A stretch of DNA of 64,000 bases, from positions 4,124,099 through 4,188,098 of the forward strand of contig NW_020653200.1 in NCBI RefSeq assembly GCF_003589595.1. Reading direction: 5' to 3'. A model generated the notes under the pieces. That model did no database searches. It was not told the origin of the DNA and was given only the letters and a program-made list of their open reading frames with translations. Both the position numbers and the translations under genes were made by a program. Origin of the DNA: Hyposmocoma kahamanoa (Eukaryota; Arthropoda; Insecta; Lepidoptera; Cosmopterigidae). Shown here in pieces: positions 44,900 through 56,785 of the stretch; positions within the stretch are counted from its first letter, which is position 1; the number at the start of each line of letters is the position of its first letter.

Positions 44900-45110
44900 T
44901 GTTCATATAGCCTCATAGCTTATAATGAAGTGGTCTCGTCTACCCATCTCGTTCTAACATACGTGTATACTAACTCTCTTTCACTTGCATTGCCAATCTA
45001 TGGGTACCTATATACTAAATCTATGGTTTCAACTAACTCTGGAGGAGTTAAAAAATTGTCGTCTTCACTGGAATCGCTCATATTTTCTATTTTATTACGT
45101 AGGTAGGTAT
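44900..45110 (+). repeat. Second, right-facing copy of the recombinase 5' segment
   Basis: GCCAATCTATGG and ATATACTAAATCTATGGTT at about 44992-45030 match the minus-strand sequence around the start of the recombinase frame (GCCAATCTATGGATATACTA then AATCTATGGTT at 42390-42350), and TGGTCTCGTCT lies upstream in both. Translation agrees over PIYGY..TKSMV.T. After that the sequences diverge. It may be a duplicated promoter/first exon, or a divergent second gene whose other exons are lost. Confidence 0.6.
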
Positions 45111-45589
45111 CCAATTAACTATCAAAGAAGTACCTATCGCAAGCAAATAAGAAATTTTGAATTAAAAAAAAAGAAAGCGCGCTTTTATTTATTGCGTTCC
45201 GGAACGTTCTCGCTTGTATTCATTGAAATCACACATTGTAAATATTGTTATCTTTAATTGACGTTATAAATTTAGCATATTTTTATTGCAACACTTGCTT
45301 TATTTTTAATGAAAATTGTAAAAACTAAATTATCATAGTATAAAATCGTATTTGTATTTCTCACATAATTTATCTTTTAGATGAATTGACGAGTTTCCGA
45401 ACGTGCACTCGTTCAGCCATTTTGTGGGGGTCTACTATGTAGCTTAAATATCGAAGTACGAATAAACCATAATTTTCTTTTTCCTTTTTCTTGTAATGAA
45501 GTGAAAGGGACGGAGCGACTGATTTTGAAATATGTCGAATTTGTATTAGACCCCTTCGCATTAAATGACAAGTCTCCACTTAAAAAGCA

Positions 45590-45667
45590 AAAAGCTACTT
45601 TTTCTCACGGAGTGAGCAAAATAAGATTTTGCTCACTGATTTCACACAGCAAAATAGCCTTGTTCGA
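45590..45667. repeat. Inner palindromes near the right end of the recombinase element
   Basis: AAAAGCAAAAAGCTACTTTTT and GTGAGCAAAATAAGATTTTG then CTCAC form nested inverted repeats just inside the 16-bp end. They may be recombinase or host-factor binding sites. Confidence 0.6.
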
Positions 45668-45735
45668 GCTGCTGAGGTGAAAAAATAATTTATTCTAAGA
45701 GTGGGTAGTAGACGAAATAAGTTTGGGAACCCCTG

Positions 45736-45743
45736 GTCTAATG
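45736..45743 (+). repeat. 8-bp target duplication, right, of the large hAT
   Basis: GTCTAATG repeats 38051-38058 exactly. Confidence 0.9.
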
Positions 45744-47257
45744 TAATATTCCTTGTGTTAATAAATGTACCTATGTACCTATTTACTACACGTCCTTCAT
45801 ATTCAATAAAAAACAATATTGCTTTATTGATTCAATTATTGATTTAATTTATGTGTAACAAATACATAATTACACAACATTATTGACGTTTTGATTCATT
45901 TATCATGAGCGATTGACTAACACCTACTTTTAATGCAGGTAGTATAAAGTAACTCAATCGCTTTCAATTTAGCTATCGGTAAGTTGAAAGCCGTTGAAAC
46001 CGGATTTGATTAAGTGCTACTTTGAATATCAATGGATCTTGCACCCGAACTAAATAGCCATCTGTACCTTTCCTTTCTTATCCCTCTGCGATATTTCCTT
46101 CACTAATTCTTGAGCATAATTTTTGCATCCGTTTAACATACATAATCGAAATAACGAACTCCTGTTTCAGATGCCTAGTAATACTCATTAAGTAAGTAAG
46201 CCTCATTTGAATCCGCATTAAACGTTATCGTGATATCTCTTCCTTGGCACTAAATTGGGCATCGTGTGAAAATAGTACGGTCAAATTGGTAACGAAGAAA
46301 ATGAATGTCTGTTCTGTGGCATTATTGTCTCAACCACCACATCAGAGCTAATTATGTAGCATATGAAAGTTTCGGTCGAAATCCTAAATATTTCGCTCGT
46401 ACTATAGTCTCGGACGAACATTGCTAATGTTAGCGACTAGAATAGCATAAATTGTAAGATTTTAGATTATACAAAGTGAACTATTACGAGGATCGGGTAA
46501 ATACGAGTTGCCGCTCTTTTATACAGGCATGATTATTAATTTGCGTACATTTAAAAAAACTAAAATTAAACTACCAATAACGGAACATAATTGAAAAACT
46601 GTACAGAGCTCTTATGTTCTAGACCAAAACACGCCGGCAAATTTATTGATGGAATAATAATTACTAGATAGAAAGACGCGATACCGAAAAATGTTCCCAT
46701 GTTTGTATGTGTGCGTATTTCTATTGCATATAAATTAATCTGTGGCCTTTGTTGGCAGCATGGGCCTCAGCGCCCGATTCAAATGCAAATTGAAAATCGA
46801 CCTCCCTCCATCATTCGTACTTCTAACCCCTCCCCTCTTTCTTAATTACCGACTTTGCACCGAGGACCGAAAGTCGGCCAATGTCTAATGTACCCCAAAC
46901 TTATTTTCTCACATATTAATAAAACATTAACAAAAACATAGTAAAGTCTTAAACAGTTTGTCTAAATTAATACAAAAATAATCAGCACACTACATTTTTG
47001 GGATACGGTTCCCATTGGACAGTCCCTACTATTTAATAAGAGCGGCTAATGCCGCAAACACATTTGTGGGAATTAAACCTAACACATTCTGCAAATGTAT
47101 CACTTATTTATTTTAGTAGGTATCGGTAATTGTTACAGTTTGACATGCAAACTTTAGTGTAGTCTTTTACACCGTACACAACGTATTTTTTAAAGAGATA
47201 GATAATTAATTATATTCTTGAATCAACCTACACCTACGATGTAACATTTATAAACAC
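45744..47257. other. AT-rich DNA, no gene seen
   Basis: No coding signal or repeat is recognised. CCGACTTTGCACCGAGGACC then GAAAGTCGG at about 46849 is a small hairpin. Confidence 0.4.
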
Positions 47258-47432
47258 CAGCCCCCGTAGCATAACTACGCATGATAGTCGTGAAGAACGT
47301 GATAAAATTGAAATAAGCGCGCAAAAGCGCGCTATCCAAATTAGATCTGATTGAGACAGACAATAGCGCGCGCTTATTTCAATTTTATCGCGCGAGACGC
47401 GACTAATATGCGCAGCCATGCTACGGGGGCTG
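47258..47432. mobile_element. MITE, 175 bp, CAGCCCCCGTAGCAT ends
   Basis: CAGCCCCCGTAGCAT and its exact inverse ATGCTACGGGGGCTG form 15-bp ends. Inside, GATAAAATTGAAATAAGCGC pairs with GCGCTTATTTCAATTTTATC, so nearly the whole element can fold into one hairpin. CpG content is high compared with the flanks. The flanks both carry ATAAACA, but offset by one base, so the duplication length is uncertain. The 61-codon minus-strand frame through it is spurious. Confidence 0.85.
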
Positions 47433-47864
47433 AATAAACAAAATTACTTGGTAAATTCTAAAGTTTCCCAATTAAAAATCCAGGTCTTGACTTTGGGAGA
47501 AATAAGCACAAATAAACGAAGGACTGAAAGTAAGTAGGTACGGAAATAAGCCGCTAAAGACTACAACCTACAAAAGGGAACTGAATATATAGATTGAGAT
47601 ACATTAATCGTTGAACCCAAGATTCTACGAAAAGGTTACATTCTACGCGTGAATACGTAATACGAGTAACAAAAAATATTAAATACGGCAAAAATATACA
47701 TATAATACCTACCACTAGATTTTAGATTATTATGTAATACGATCTATTCTTTTATTTTTCTTCAACACTGAAGATGAAAGCGTAAAATAAAAAGAGAAAC
47801 TTAACCTGAAAGTGGAATGAATTAAGAAACCGGCATTGTGCAATTTCAATTAAAGATAGTAGCA
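47433..47864. other. AT-rich spacer, nothing recognised
   Basis: I see no gene or repeat. Confidence 0.4.
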
Positions 47865-48085
47865 GTAGAGCTCCTTGTGATTGAGTTCGTCCAGGAAAGT
47901 ACTGCCAACATAACTATTTTCCTTTTGCTTCTTCATTCATTACAATTTCAGGTTAAGTTTTGAAGAGTTTCGAAGGGTGGTGGTATAAGGCACAGGCATA
48001 TGGGACTTTTCAACTCATGTCTCAGGTTGAAGTGCGCAGTAGCAGTGCTCCTGAAATCTTTGCGTTTTGAAGCTCTGAGGACATA
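47865..48085 (-). repeat. Repeat family A, reverse copy
   Basis: AGCAGTAGAGCTCCTTGTGA, GAGTTCGTCCAGGAAAGTAC and GCGCAGTAGCAGTGCTCCTG are the reversed family blocks. The palindromic CAGTAATG block is missing. Confidence 0.7.
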
Positions 48086-49894
48086 AAGGGACAGTAGTAC
48101 AAAACTTGCAGGAAAGAAAACACTATTAAAAGATCGTGCCTGATCTTTTATAAATGCGAAGATACAATGAATACACCTGTTAGAAAAAAACAAACATGTA
48201 TGTACACATTTCAATTGCCTTGGCACAAAAATACACCTCTCCAAAAACGGAAAATTAAACATTCTCCTCTGGGTCCCTTACTAACAGTTTCAATATTATA
48301 ATAGTATCTGCTTTGTAATTATTTAATAAATTTATCTATTTTCAATGTACAATTTAATGTGAACACAATTGTTTGGGATCTACTTAGCAGAGGTAACAAA
48401 TCCCAAAACTAAAAATATTGTAATAGGTACTATCCACAACTTAAGTATGAAGTTATTCTAATCGTGACATAATCTTCCTTGCAAATCACATACTAATTAA
48501 TTATACAATAAATAATTTCCAAGAAAAATTTAGAATTATATTAATGAAGTCCTCATAGGACAGAGCTTTAATGATGTGAAATCCAATTCAAATTATATTT
48601 TCTTTATAGAACACAGAAGCATCTACGTTTACTCAAATAGATGTAGGGATTTTACTTCGTACAAAAAATACTACTCTAATAATTATCTTATATAGACATG
48701 GTTTTGTATATGAGATTGTCGTACTAACAAATGTATATGGATTACGAGACAGAAAGAGCGTAGTAACACATCCGTCTTACACACATAATATAAATCAATA
48801 AACAAAAAAACTTATTACATATGAGTACCTACCTACGCAGCTAATTTGAGGTCATCGACAGCGAATTTGTCATAACTGTCGGTGGGTAATCAATTTTGCC
48901 ATTAGTACAAGCCTAACTCGCGACACTTCGACCCAGGGGATCATTGTGTCATGCCGAACTTACTCCGTGCGATCCCCTGAGAAAAGGGACAACTAGAGCC
49001 GTTACATTGGACAGCCGTTACTTTGCGCTTGATTAAATAAATCACAGCTATTTCTAGTAACCCCGTATTTTGCAGGGACTTAATGAATTAATTAAATATA
49101 CAACTCTCTGTGAGCTATGTAGGTCATAAGCATTAAATTTGGACTCACAGAATTTCGATGCTGATTGGAAAACTTTATTAAACAATACTCTGTGTTAAGA
49201 ATGATCGTGAGACGAGCTGATCTCTTATAGAACCTAACGTAATATAATTACCCAGGGAAAGGTAGTAGTACATTTTTATTAGGCTTTGGAATTACTAGAA
49301 AGGTACATAAGTTTCCTAATCTACTTTACTAGTATCGTAATCAAAACATTTACAACGGTTGTAGGCTTATCCTCTTAAGTCTACAAACGGCTCCCGGGTA
49401 GTAGAAAATATCAGTAAACTAACGTTGATCGGCTGTAGCTGGTTACGCCATGTTTCGGTACATTGTTTGGGAGAATAGGTCTAGACTGCTCGACAGGATC
49501 TAAACGCCGCTTTTACTGTACACTGCTAGAGGTAGCGACACATGGCGAAATGCTCTATTGCTAAATATGTACTAGAAAAAAGGTTTTCGGGCATACCCGC
49601 GGTCTCTCTATCCTTAGGTGCGGCAGTGAAGAATCATCTTGTTAAATCACCATTGTTTTGCCGATTTAGTCTTACAGATCAAAATCAAAATCAAAAATAA
49701 TCTAGAGACAGACATGCCTTAGCAGGTTTTCTTTACTCAGACGCAGAACCTACCGTACCTCAGCTAAAAGCTGCATATGACTACTCCCAATCTGATCTTT
49801 GCTATTTTCTGAATACTCGTTAATCTGCGCTATTGCAGTAAGGAAATTTTATGTTAGGATATGAAGTATTTTATACCAAACTCTGACCTTCCTA
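48086..49894. other. No gene recognised
   Basis: At about 48936-48982, CAGGGGATC and GATCCCCTG are inverted and could form a stem with a 28-base loop, but no RNA family is suggested. The 104-codon minus-strand frame at 47948-48262 lies partly in the family A copy and is not a credible gene. Confidence 0.35.
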
Positions 49895-50868
49895 CAGGAA
49901 AAACAACCTGGTCCTTGGAAACCGCGCTGCTAACCAAAAACAATCGATGTTCAGAGACGCTCGAAGGGACACGGTCAACAACGGGAGAGAACTTTTAAGA
50001 AAACCTCCAAGTTCACGAAAAAAAGTGTTACGTAGGGCTCGTTTTAAATACATTGGATTGAGTCCAACTTGGCCTAGTACCCAGTGTGGTAGTAGAACAT
50101 TCTGGTCCCTTGCCAATGCAGATGAATTAAATTACTTTACCAGTATTGTTGAAACCAGATGGTATACTTACCAAAGGCGTTAAATTAGACGAACTCGACC
50201 CTTCGCCCTTTGTATTTGCAGAGAGTTAGCATCTGGACACTGAAGGCAAATCTCCACGTAACCCACTTCATCATCATGTTGATTGCATTATGGCAACCGT
50301 TTACAAATATGAAATACCTACCTACCGACTGCAAGATTTTCCGGTTCTGAATAACCTAGATCTATGACACTGATACGTAACGAGCTTAATTTGTCTCCGA
50401 TTTTAATATTCTTATATCTCCACCTTATTGATCTAATACCATGGGACCTTGCTAATGTGCCCGTTGTGCCCAAGAAAAGCAATCGGTGTCACTGTCACTT
50501 AAAGACCAACCTTGCACAGTTGGGAAGTGTCCCTACTCTGCAAGACTATGGAAATTATAGTCAATAAACAAATACCACCTCGCGTACCTCAAAGACAATA
50601 ACTTTCTCAAAAAGTTTAGCCGAGTGCGGTCTACAGGAGACCAGCTTGTGCCACGGACTGTGACCATCAAGGAACACGGTAATGCAATTGCCTGGTGTAT
50701 CAGCCTTACGTGAAAAATTCTCCAGCATGGAACCCCTCCTGAACATTGTAATCGGATTACTGATTTCCTGAGTGACCAATCGGTCTTGGATGACTACACA
50801 TCTGATCAAAGGGTTCTTGATGTCGCAGTTTCTCAGAGATCTGTTTTGACATTATAACTCTTATGCCT
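49895..50868 (+). pseudogene. jockey/CR1-like LINE, reverse transcriptase region, degraded
   Basis: Pieces in shifting frames read like the linker and N-terminal RT part of jockey-type ORF2: ARRDTVNNGRELLR, ARFKYIG...GSRTFWSLA, LLKPDGILTKGVKLDELDPS, PWDLANVPVVPKKS (the ...LA.V.P..KK motif of RT), KTMEIIVNKQ, and HGTPPEHCNRITDFLSDQS with VAVSQRSVL (equivalent to VPQGSVLSP). The YADD box and all after it are missing. Numerous stops show it is dead. Confidence 0.75.
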
Positions 50869-53800
50869 ACACAATATACAGAAAAAAATTTGGAATAAAT
50901 GGCCCGTTAAAGATCTTTTCAATATATAGAAAGTTTTCTCGTAATTTATATTCTATATTTTTTCTGTATAGTAAGTGTTATATTGCTGTCAAACCATATA
51001 TCTGTTTTTTCCATCCTCAAGGTTTAGTCACCATACCATAATTTGGTAACATTACCACACACCGAGCAGCATGGCTTCTCCTTCGTATCTCTCAATAATC
51101 GAATTCTTGAAGCAAATGAAGACTCAATTTATATCGTTAATGCCAACTTCGTGACTTGTAAAATCGTCTTTCGTAAGAATGAGAACAGAAATATAGAGAA
51201 CAAACAAATTTTGTCGCTACTAATCGCTGTCGATAGAATGTCATGACAGTTATATTGATCACGAATATTCGTCTAAAGCATTTGACATCCTATCTTTTTC
51301 ATGAAAGTGGTATAAATACTTCTATTATGTAATAGTTAACAAAAAAAACCATACAACATCTTTATCCAAAGAGACAGCAAAAGATGTTTTTTTTTTACAT
51401 TTCAGATATGTCTTCATAACAAAGGTTGTTTTGGTTTAATGCACTGTACCTTGCCCTAAAAATAGAATCGGTTATTTTGCGGATCTTATATAAAAATCGC
51501 TAACTCTTAATATGATCGACTCTATGTACCGATGAGTTAAGGCCCCTTCTTGAGACGGATGGGTGAGAGGAAGGTTAAGCCACTCAAGTACGCTTTGACA
51601 AAGCTGTTAGATTAGGACTTCGGTCGAGTTCACTATCTGTCATGCTTACACAACCTATTTCATACTGAAACGATGTGAAAAACTACTAACGATTTAAGTG
51701 AGGTGAGTATCCATTTATTACACAGTAGATACTACTGGAGTGTTCAAGTAAAAAACTACAAAAAGTTGAAAAGAAGTAAATAGAGTACCTATTTAGGTAA
51801 ATGAACTTGGGCTATGAAAGATGACCCAAATTAGACCAATAGGTATTTATACCTTTCCGTATAACTCACGTCACGACTGACAATGAAAATAAACACTGGT
51901 TCAGGTTATGCAGGTACACCAAAATGTACTTTGTGCAAGTAATTCCCTGGTTTTAAATTTCCACTTTCCGAAACTTCATGCTTTGAACAAATTAAACTAA
52001 GGGTGAGTCCAGCTGGCAGAATACGCTTTTATTAAGGGTTGGCTCTGCACGCCCGGTTGTGAATTCATTATAAATTTTCTATTTTGATGTTTTTATAACT
52101 GAACTCTGTCCTGGCAAGATGTCGGAAAATCGTCACCGTGTCAATTGTCTCGCGGTTTCTGGCAGCTGTAGGTGGTGTGAACGCCAGCAGGCACAAAGCC
52201 AGAGACCCCAGGTCGCAATACTGTGAAATATTGTATCAATTTTATATTAAACGAATAACGTTATTTCCTGATGCAATCCCTAAAAACTCCAATTTAATTC
52301 CTTCGTAAAAGGAATGACCGACACAGAACGTGGACTGCGCAGGTAAGCCGTAGAATAAAGTCATCAAAGTAGAAAATATAAAATAAAGTTTAGCTTCGCA
52401 TTTTATTCAATTTCAGGACGATAAGTTTTCACACGACTGTATGGCTCTATAGTCATATAGTGCTACAATCTGGTTATGTACTGGCTACAATTGACTGTTG
52501 TTAGAACTCGTATGTAGAACATCATAGTGTTCGCTTGATGGCGATTCATATAATTAACTAGCTGGTGACCGCGACTTCATCTGCGTAGAATAAATACTTC
52601 GAGTGTACTACTTACTAGCGAAATGATTGGTACTTCACGCAAACTTTCATATCCTATTTCGCCCCCTTTAAGATTTATTTTTGTGACAAAAAGTCAAAAA
52701 CCTATGTCCTTCTCCTAGGTTCCATCTATCGCTATACCAAAATTCATCAAATATGGTTCAGCGGGTTAGGTATGATTACGTAATAGACACAGAGTAACTT
52801 TCGCATTTATAATATTAGTTTGGATTAAAAGAAATGTGAAGTTTTGTATAGCTCGCCGAGCAATTAGATTTTACAATATACAATATATTTGACAATTTTA
52901 CCTATTAGAGTAATTTACAAAAGATGTGAATACTGCTGATTTTGATACATACAAGTATATGAATGTAATAAAGTAAATCAATTGCCTTGTTAAGGATTAG
53001 ATGGTTTAAGTATACGTATATACCAAACCTAGGCAGGTCTACGAAGAGGTAACTAACTCTCTATGTTATAAAAGTTAATCACATTTATAAAGAAAGCAAT
53101 CCATTTAACAAAAAGGTGTTCCGGGACCGTGTTCATTAGTATATTACTTTTTCTTCTCCATAATTCTTAATTACTATTCGAATAGGTATCCTATCTTCTT
53201 TCTTTAATCAGCAAATAGCATTGTGCACGTTGTTCCTTTATATGCAATTACTTCGTTTTATAGTTAAAATGTAAGGGTAAGACATAAAGTAGGTAAATGA
53301 AGAAATAAAAAGTATATCTCAAAATGCCATCATAGGCAGGAAAAATAATTAAAGCTTCAGGATAATAATGCTTAGAAATCTATATGGATTACATCCTTCA
53401 TTTCGCTTGTTCATGAGGATTTTCATTATGGTCTATTATAATAATCTTACTAACTGCAACCTGGCTAAGATTAACCTCAACAATTTACACTTAAAGTTTA
53501 GAAGTGATTAAGTCTCGTAGGCGACTATCGGGCAGCGAGGGCTTAACTTGTCGCGAACTCACGGAAATTAATAGCCCTAAGTGAAAATTAACTGCGGCTT
53601 CACTTGAGCTTTATCCAACTAGATACATCCTTATTATGGCGTAGCATGGAAATCTGTAGCCGATGGCCTAACTGGCCAATACTTAACATTCCACACCATT
53701 TATGCCATTATCATTGCTGTTCCAGGTGTGATGATCCTAATGCGTTTCAATCTTTGTCGACATTGAGATGAAAATGGTCAAATGAATGATTTACTAGAAA

Positions 53801-54422
53801 TGCCAGGATAATTTATTTTTATTTGTGCTTTATGCATTGTGTTATTTATATTGTATTTAGATTTTTAGATTTTATACATTCTTAACCATATCGGACTACG
53901 GCAGATCACCCGTAGTACTCCATAATCGTCTGTGGCATGAACTAGAATACGTTTACTTTTTAAAACACAGTAAAAGTAAATATACAAATCTTAAGTAAAA
54001 GAAGGCACTTCGTATTCAATGTGATAGACTAATATCAATGGAATTTTCATCTGATGGCGACAGTTAATTGCATGTACGTATTTATTAGTAAATTCTAAAA
54101 ATTCTGTTCAATGTCATGTCAAATAATTATATTTTGATCATACTTCTATAAACATTTCCGATTAAGTTGTACACGCATACCAATATACTATAAGTTGTTG
54201 TCAAAGAACCGCTCATTCTTTTCATGAATTATTTCTCTAAATCGAACAACGGTTCACAGGGGTTTTGGGAGCGCTCTGAATATCAAGGGTTTAGCGAGAG
54301 CTCTGAATATCAAGTAATCGCTGTTTCTAAGATTTTAAGAAATAATAATACGGTTTTTAAAAAGACTGACACTAGTGCGAATATAGATAGACGTTATAAG
54401 TAAGTATTTTTTATTTAATATT
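50869..54422. other. Long unannotated AT-rich DNA
   Basis: About 3.5 kb with no recognisable coding frame or named repeat. GCTCTGAATATCAAG occurs twice at about 54272-54315. This could be intron or intergenic DNA. Confidence 0.35.
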
Positions 54423-55250
54423 TCAGCCGTAACTATCCCACAATAGGGCAAAAGCTTCCCTTCCTTTTGTTTGTTTTTTCCATTCCCTGAGTTTTCTTTT
54501 GACAGATATTGGTAATTTTACCTTCATCAGGTTTTTCATTGACCAAAAGTGTCCCTCTCTACCGGAGAAATAGGGTATTCCGGAGAAACTACGGCTCGAT
54601 AAGTCCATGCTACAGCGAGCATCCGGGCCAGCCCTCCGCCAGTAATACGCCTTCACGACCATCTCTAGTAGACCCGGTCTTGGGTATGGACTCGCTGGAG
54701 TTTGTGGTGAGCTGCAGAGACGGACATGTTTGTTAGCCCCGGTAGCATGGGTCCGGGGTGTCTGTCTCGTGCGCAGCTAGTGCGTTTTAGTAGCGGTCTA
54801 GTTGAGAGCATGAAACGAGGAGACGCGCGGGGACGTGAGTTGCCCTTTAAGTTGGCTATGTCCGGACATTGTCACAGGACACTGCGAGTGGCATCACCAC
54901 CATCATCAGCACTAGTCCGGAGAGCTACTACAGAATAAGCTAAATATAGCCTCCGGTCCCTCCAGCCGCTTAAGTTACATATTGGGAACTGGAATAATAC
55001 CACCATGTAGTCGGCGAAGTGGAAATTGGTTAGCCTTTTATCTCCGACTACAATTCCCTTCTCCTTCCAGCTACCATCCCATTGATTAAAGACCTTTTCC
55101 AAGGTGGCGGTGAATAGTTTAGGAGATAGTAGATCGCCCTGCTTTACTCCTTTCTTTATCAGTAAAGGTGGTCCGGAGATTTGCAATTTGACTATAGCGG
55201 TACTTTTAAAGGTGCATTCTCCGAACTGACTAAGTTCTTTGAAGCTTGAA
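54423..55250 (-). pseudogene. RTE-clade LINE reverse transcriptase fragment
   Basis: Minus-strand frame 55297-54872 contains KKGVKQGDLLSPKLFTATLE (RT motif 4), then KEKGIVVGDKRLTNFHFADY (motif 5, where the catalytic FADD is now FADY). After an unrelated block, 54662-54423 carries FWSMKNLMKVKLPISVKRKL, the thumb segment that follows in RTE proteins. Loss of the second catalytic Asp, frameshifts and the intervening block make it inactive. Endonuclease and C-terminus are absent. Confidence 0.8.
54590..54945 (+). other. GC-rich block inside the RTE fragment
   Basis: This roughly 350-bp stretch (for example CCGGTAGCATGGGTCCGGGG at about 54739) is richer in GC than the LINE pieces on either side and does not fit the RTE protein. 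It is probably an insertion of another element. I do not recognise it. Confidence 0.4.
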
Positions 55251-56482
55251 TCGACACGTGGTAAATGAATTTTATATTGTACATATACTATCAACACAGG
55301 GGCTGCCTGCCTAAAAATAAGCCATGACAGTGTACACGTCTCTCAATCAGACATGTATAGTCAGAAACATCGTATCCACAGAAAATTATTGACGGCCAAC
55401 CGCGTAATAAAAAAATTATATACAGAAACAACCATAGCTAATCAACTAATACTCTACTTGATAACACGAGAGCTCAGACTGTCGAAAAAATCATCTCCAC
55501 ATTACAGGAATTGCAGATTGAAGCCACGCGCCACTCTTCCTACTCACCTAACTCGACTCCCACCGACTACTATATTTTTGTCAATTTATATATCGACACT
55601 CAAAATGTAAAACGCGTAACGTGCATTTGGAAAATATTACAGGAGAGCGGTTTACAGTCCTTTTTTAAGAAAAAAGGTCATAACTCTAATTTTTTTTTGT
55701 ACTATCGAAAAGCGAAGCTATCTATTTAAAACAAATGAAAACTAGTCGTCAAATCGAACTTAATAAAAATTTGTGATTTATAAACTCGCCGATTTCAGAG
55801 TTAAATTTCTATTCTATTTTCTTAATAGCGGCCACTAGGCTTGGGCCAGTGTCAGTTTCGATTAATATTGTAAGTCAATATTGGTCAATAACGTCAACGT
55901 TTCGGTAGCAGCAAGGTATTTATTTTTAGAGGAATCTCTTCGACGGAATGCTGTTGTGGAGATCATACACAATAACGTTCACGAACAAACAGTGTATATA
56001 AAAACACATCAGTGATAAGAGCATGAAATAAACCCGAAAAACTATTATTAAACCGTAGACACTTGCTACCACCAAGTCGTTAAATTTGAGAAATCACACC
56101 GAGTTAAATTTCAGAAAACTTAACTTCCGTTAATCCCACTTCTATTCCAATTTCCCGCCATTTGCATTATTACTTACGCTTCGTATTACGAAGAATCACT
56201 TGAATGGTGAGATTTTTTTTTAATGAATATAATATGAAGCTTACTCAAAATATATTTTAATATAACAACATTAATCTCCATTTAATGTTTAGTCTACATC
56301 GTCAAATAATTATAAGGGAGAACTTAGCAAATAGCAGATTATTTTCCAGCGCAGTGCCAAACAACGTAATAAGAATAAAACATTGTCTCTAGCACAATAT
56401 TCGGATACACAGAAAGCGTATCAAGCTCTGGCATTAAAATAAAACTGATAACAGAAGATAAAATATAATTACAGAAAACAGT
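55251..56482. other. Spacer, no gene seen
   Basis: An 85-codon plus frame at 55353-55610 and an overlapping one to 55729 show no domain; the AT-rich remainder has no recognised repeat. Confidence 0.35.
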
Positions 56483-56764
56483 GGGTCGTATCCCAGAATT
56501 ATACTCAATGCTCAAGTCAGAACTTGAGTAGACTTGACTATGATTTTAATCACTGAAAATACGACCCTATTGGCAAGGACTCGAGTATGATTTTTAGTGC
56601 TTTATATTATACTCAATGCTCAAGTCAGGACTTGAGCAGACTTGAGTATGATTTCAAGCACTGGAAATACGACCCTAATGGCAAGGACTTGAGTATGATT
56701 TTCAGTGCTTTTAAATCATACTCAAGTCCTGACTTGAGCATTGAGTAGTTCTGGAATACTACCC
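56483..56764. mobile_element. Fold-back element 1, 282 bp
   Basis: It starts GGGTCGTATCCCAGAATTATA and ends GTAGTTCTGGAATACTACCC in inverted orientation. The interior repeats the modules ACTCAATGCTCAAGTC.GGAC, GAGTATGATTT, AGCACTG.AAATACGACCCTA and GGCAAGGACT, first as two direct copies and then inverted. Nearly every segment has a partner, so it folds into multiple hairpins. It encodes nothing. Confidence 0.88.
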
Positions 56765-56785
56765 TTATTCTTTATTATTATTATA

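Larger units (their letters stand above)
40880..45683 (-). mobile_element. Tyrosine-recombinase transposon inside the hAT, about 4.8 kb
   Basis: TTTTCACCTCAGCAGC at 40880-40895 and its exact inverse at 45668-45683 bracket a block foreign to the hAT. The block contains a one-intron tyrosine recombinase gene on the minus strand, a SINE, a GGCCAAGTGCGAG repeat, and a second right-facing copy of the gene's 5' segment. Crypton-type DNA transposons mobilise with this enzyme class, but most lack inverted ends, so either this is a variant or the 16-bp ends belong to a different carrier. True outer limits may be about 40709 and 45704, where AAGAG occurs on both sides. Confidence 0.6.
38059..45735 (+). 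mobile_element. hAT transposon, 7.7 kb with nested insertions
   Basis: The left end is CAGCCTTTCCCAAAGTGGGCG and the inverted right end is CAGGGGTTCCCAAACTTATTT, the same end pattern as the hAT at 18716. The 8-bp flanks are identical. Subterminal GGGGGCG motifs occur at about 38113 and again at 40677. Its own sequence is about 2.7-2.9 kb (38059 to about 40700 plus the last 30-50 bp). The remainder is a later insertion that carries a tyrosine recombinase. The transposase gene is badly broken. Confidence 0.85.

Noticed and set aside
48936..48982. Structured RNA at the CAGGGGATC/GATCCCCTG stem
   Set aside because: Only a 9-bp stem with a 28-base loop and no known family signature.
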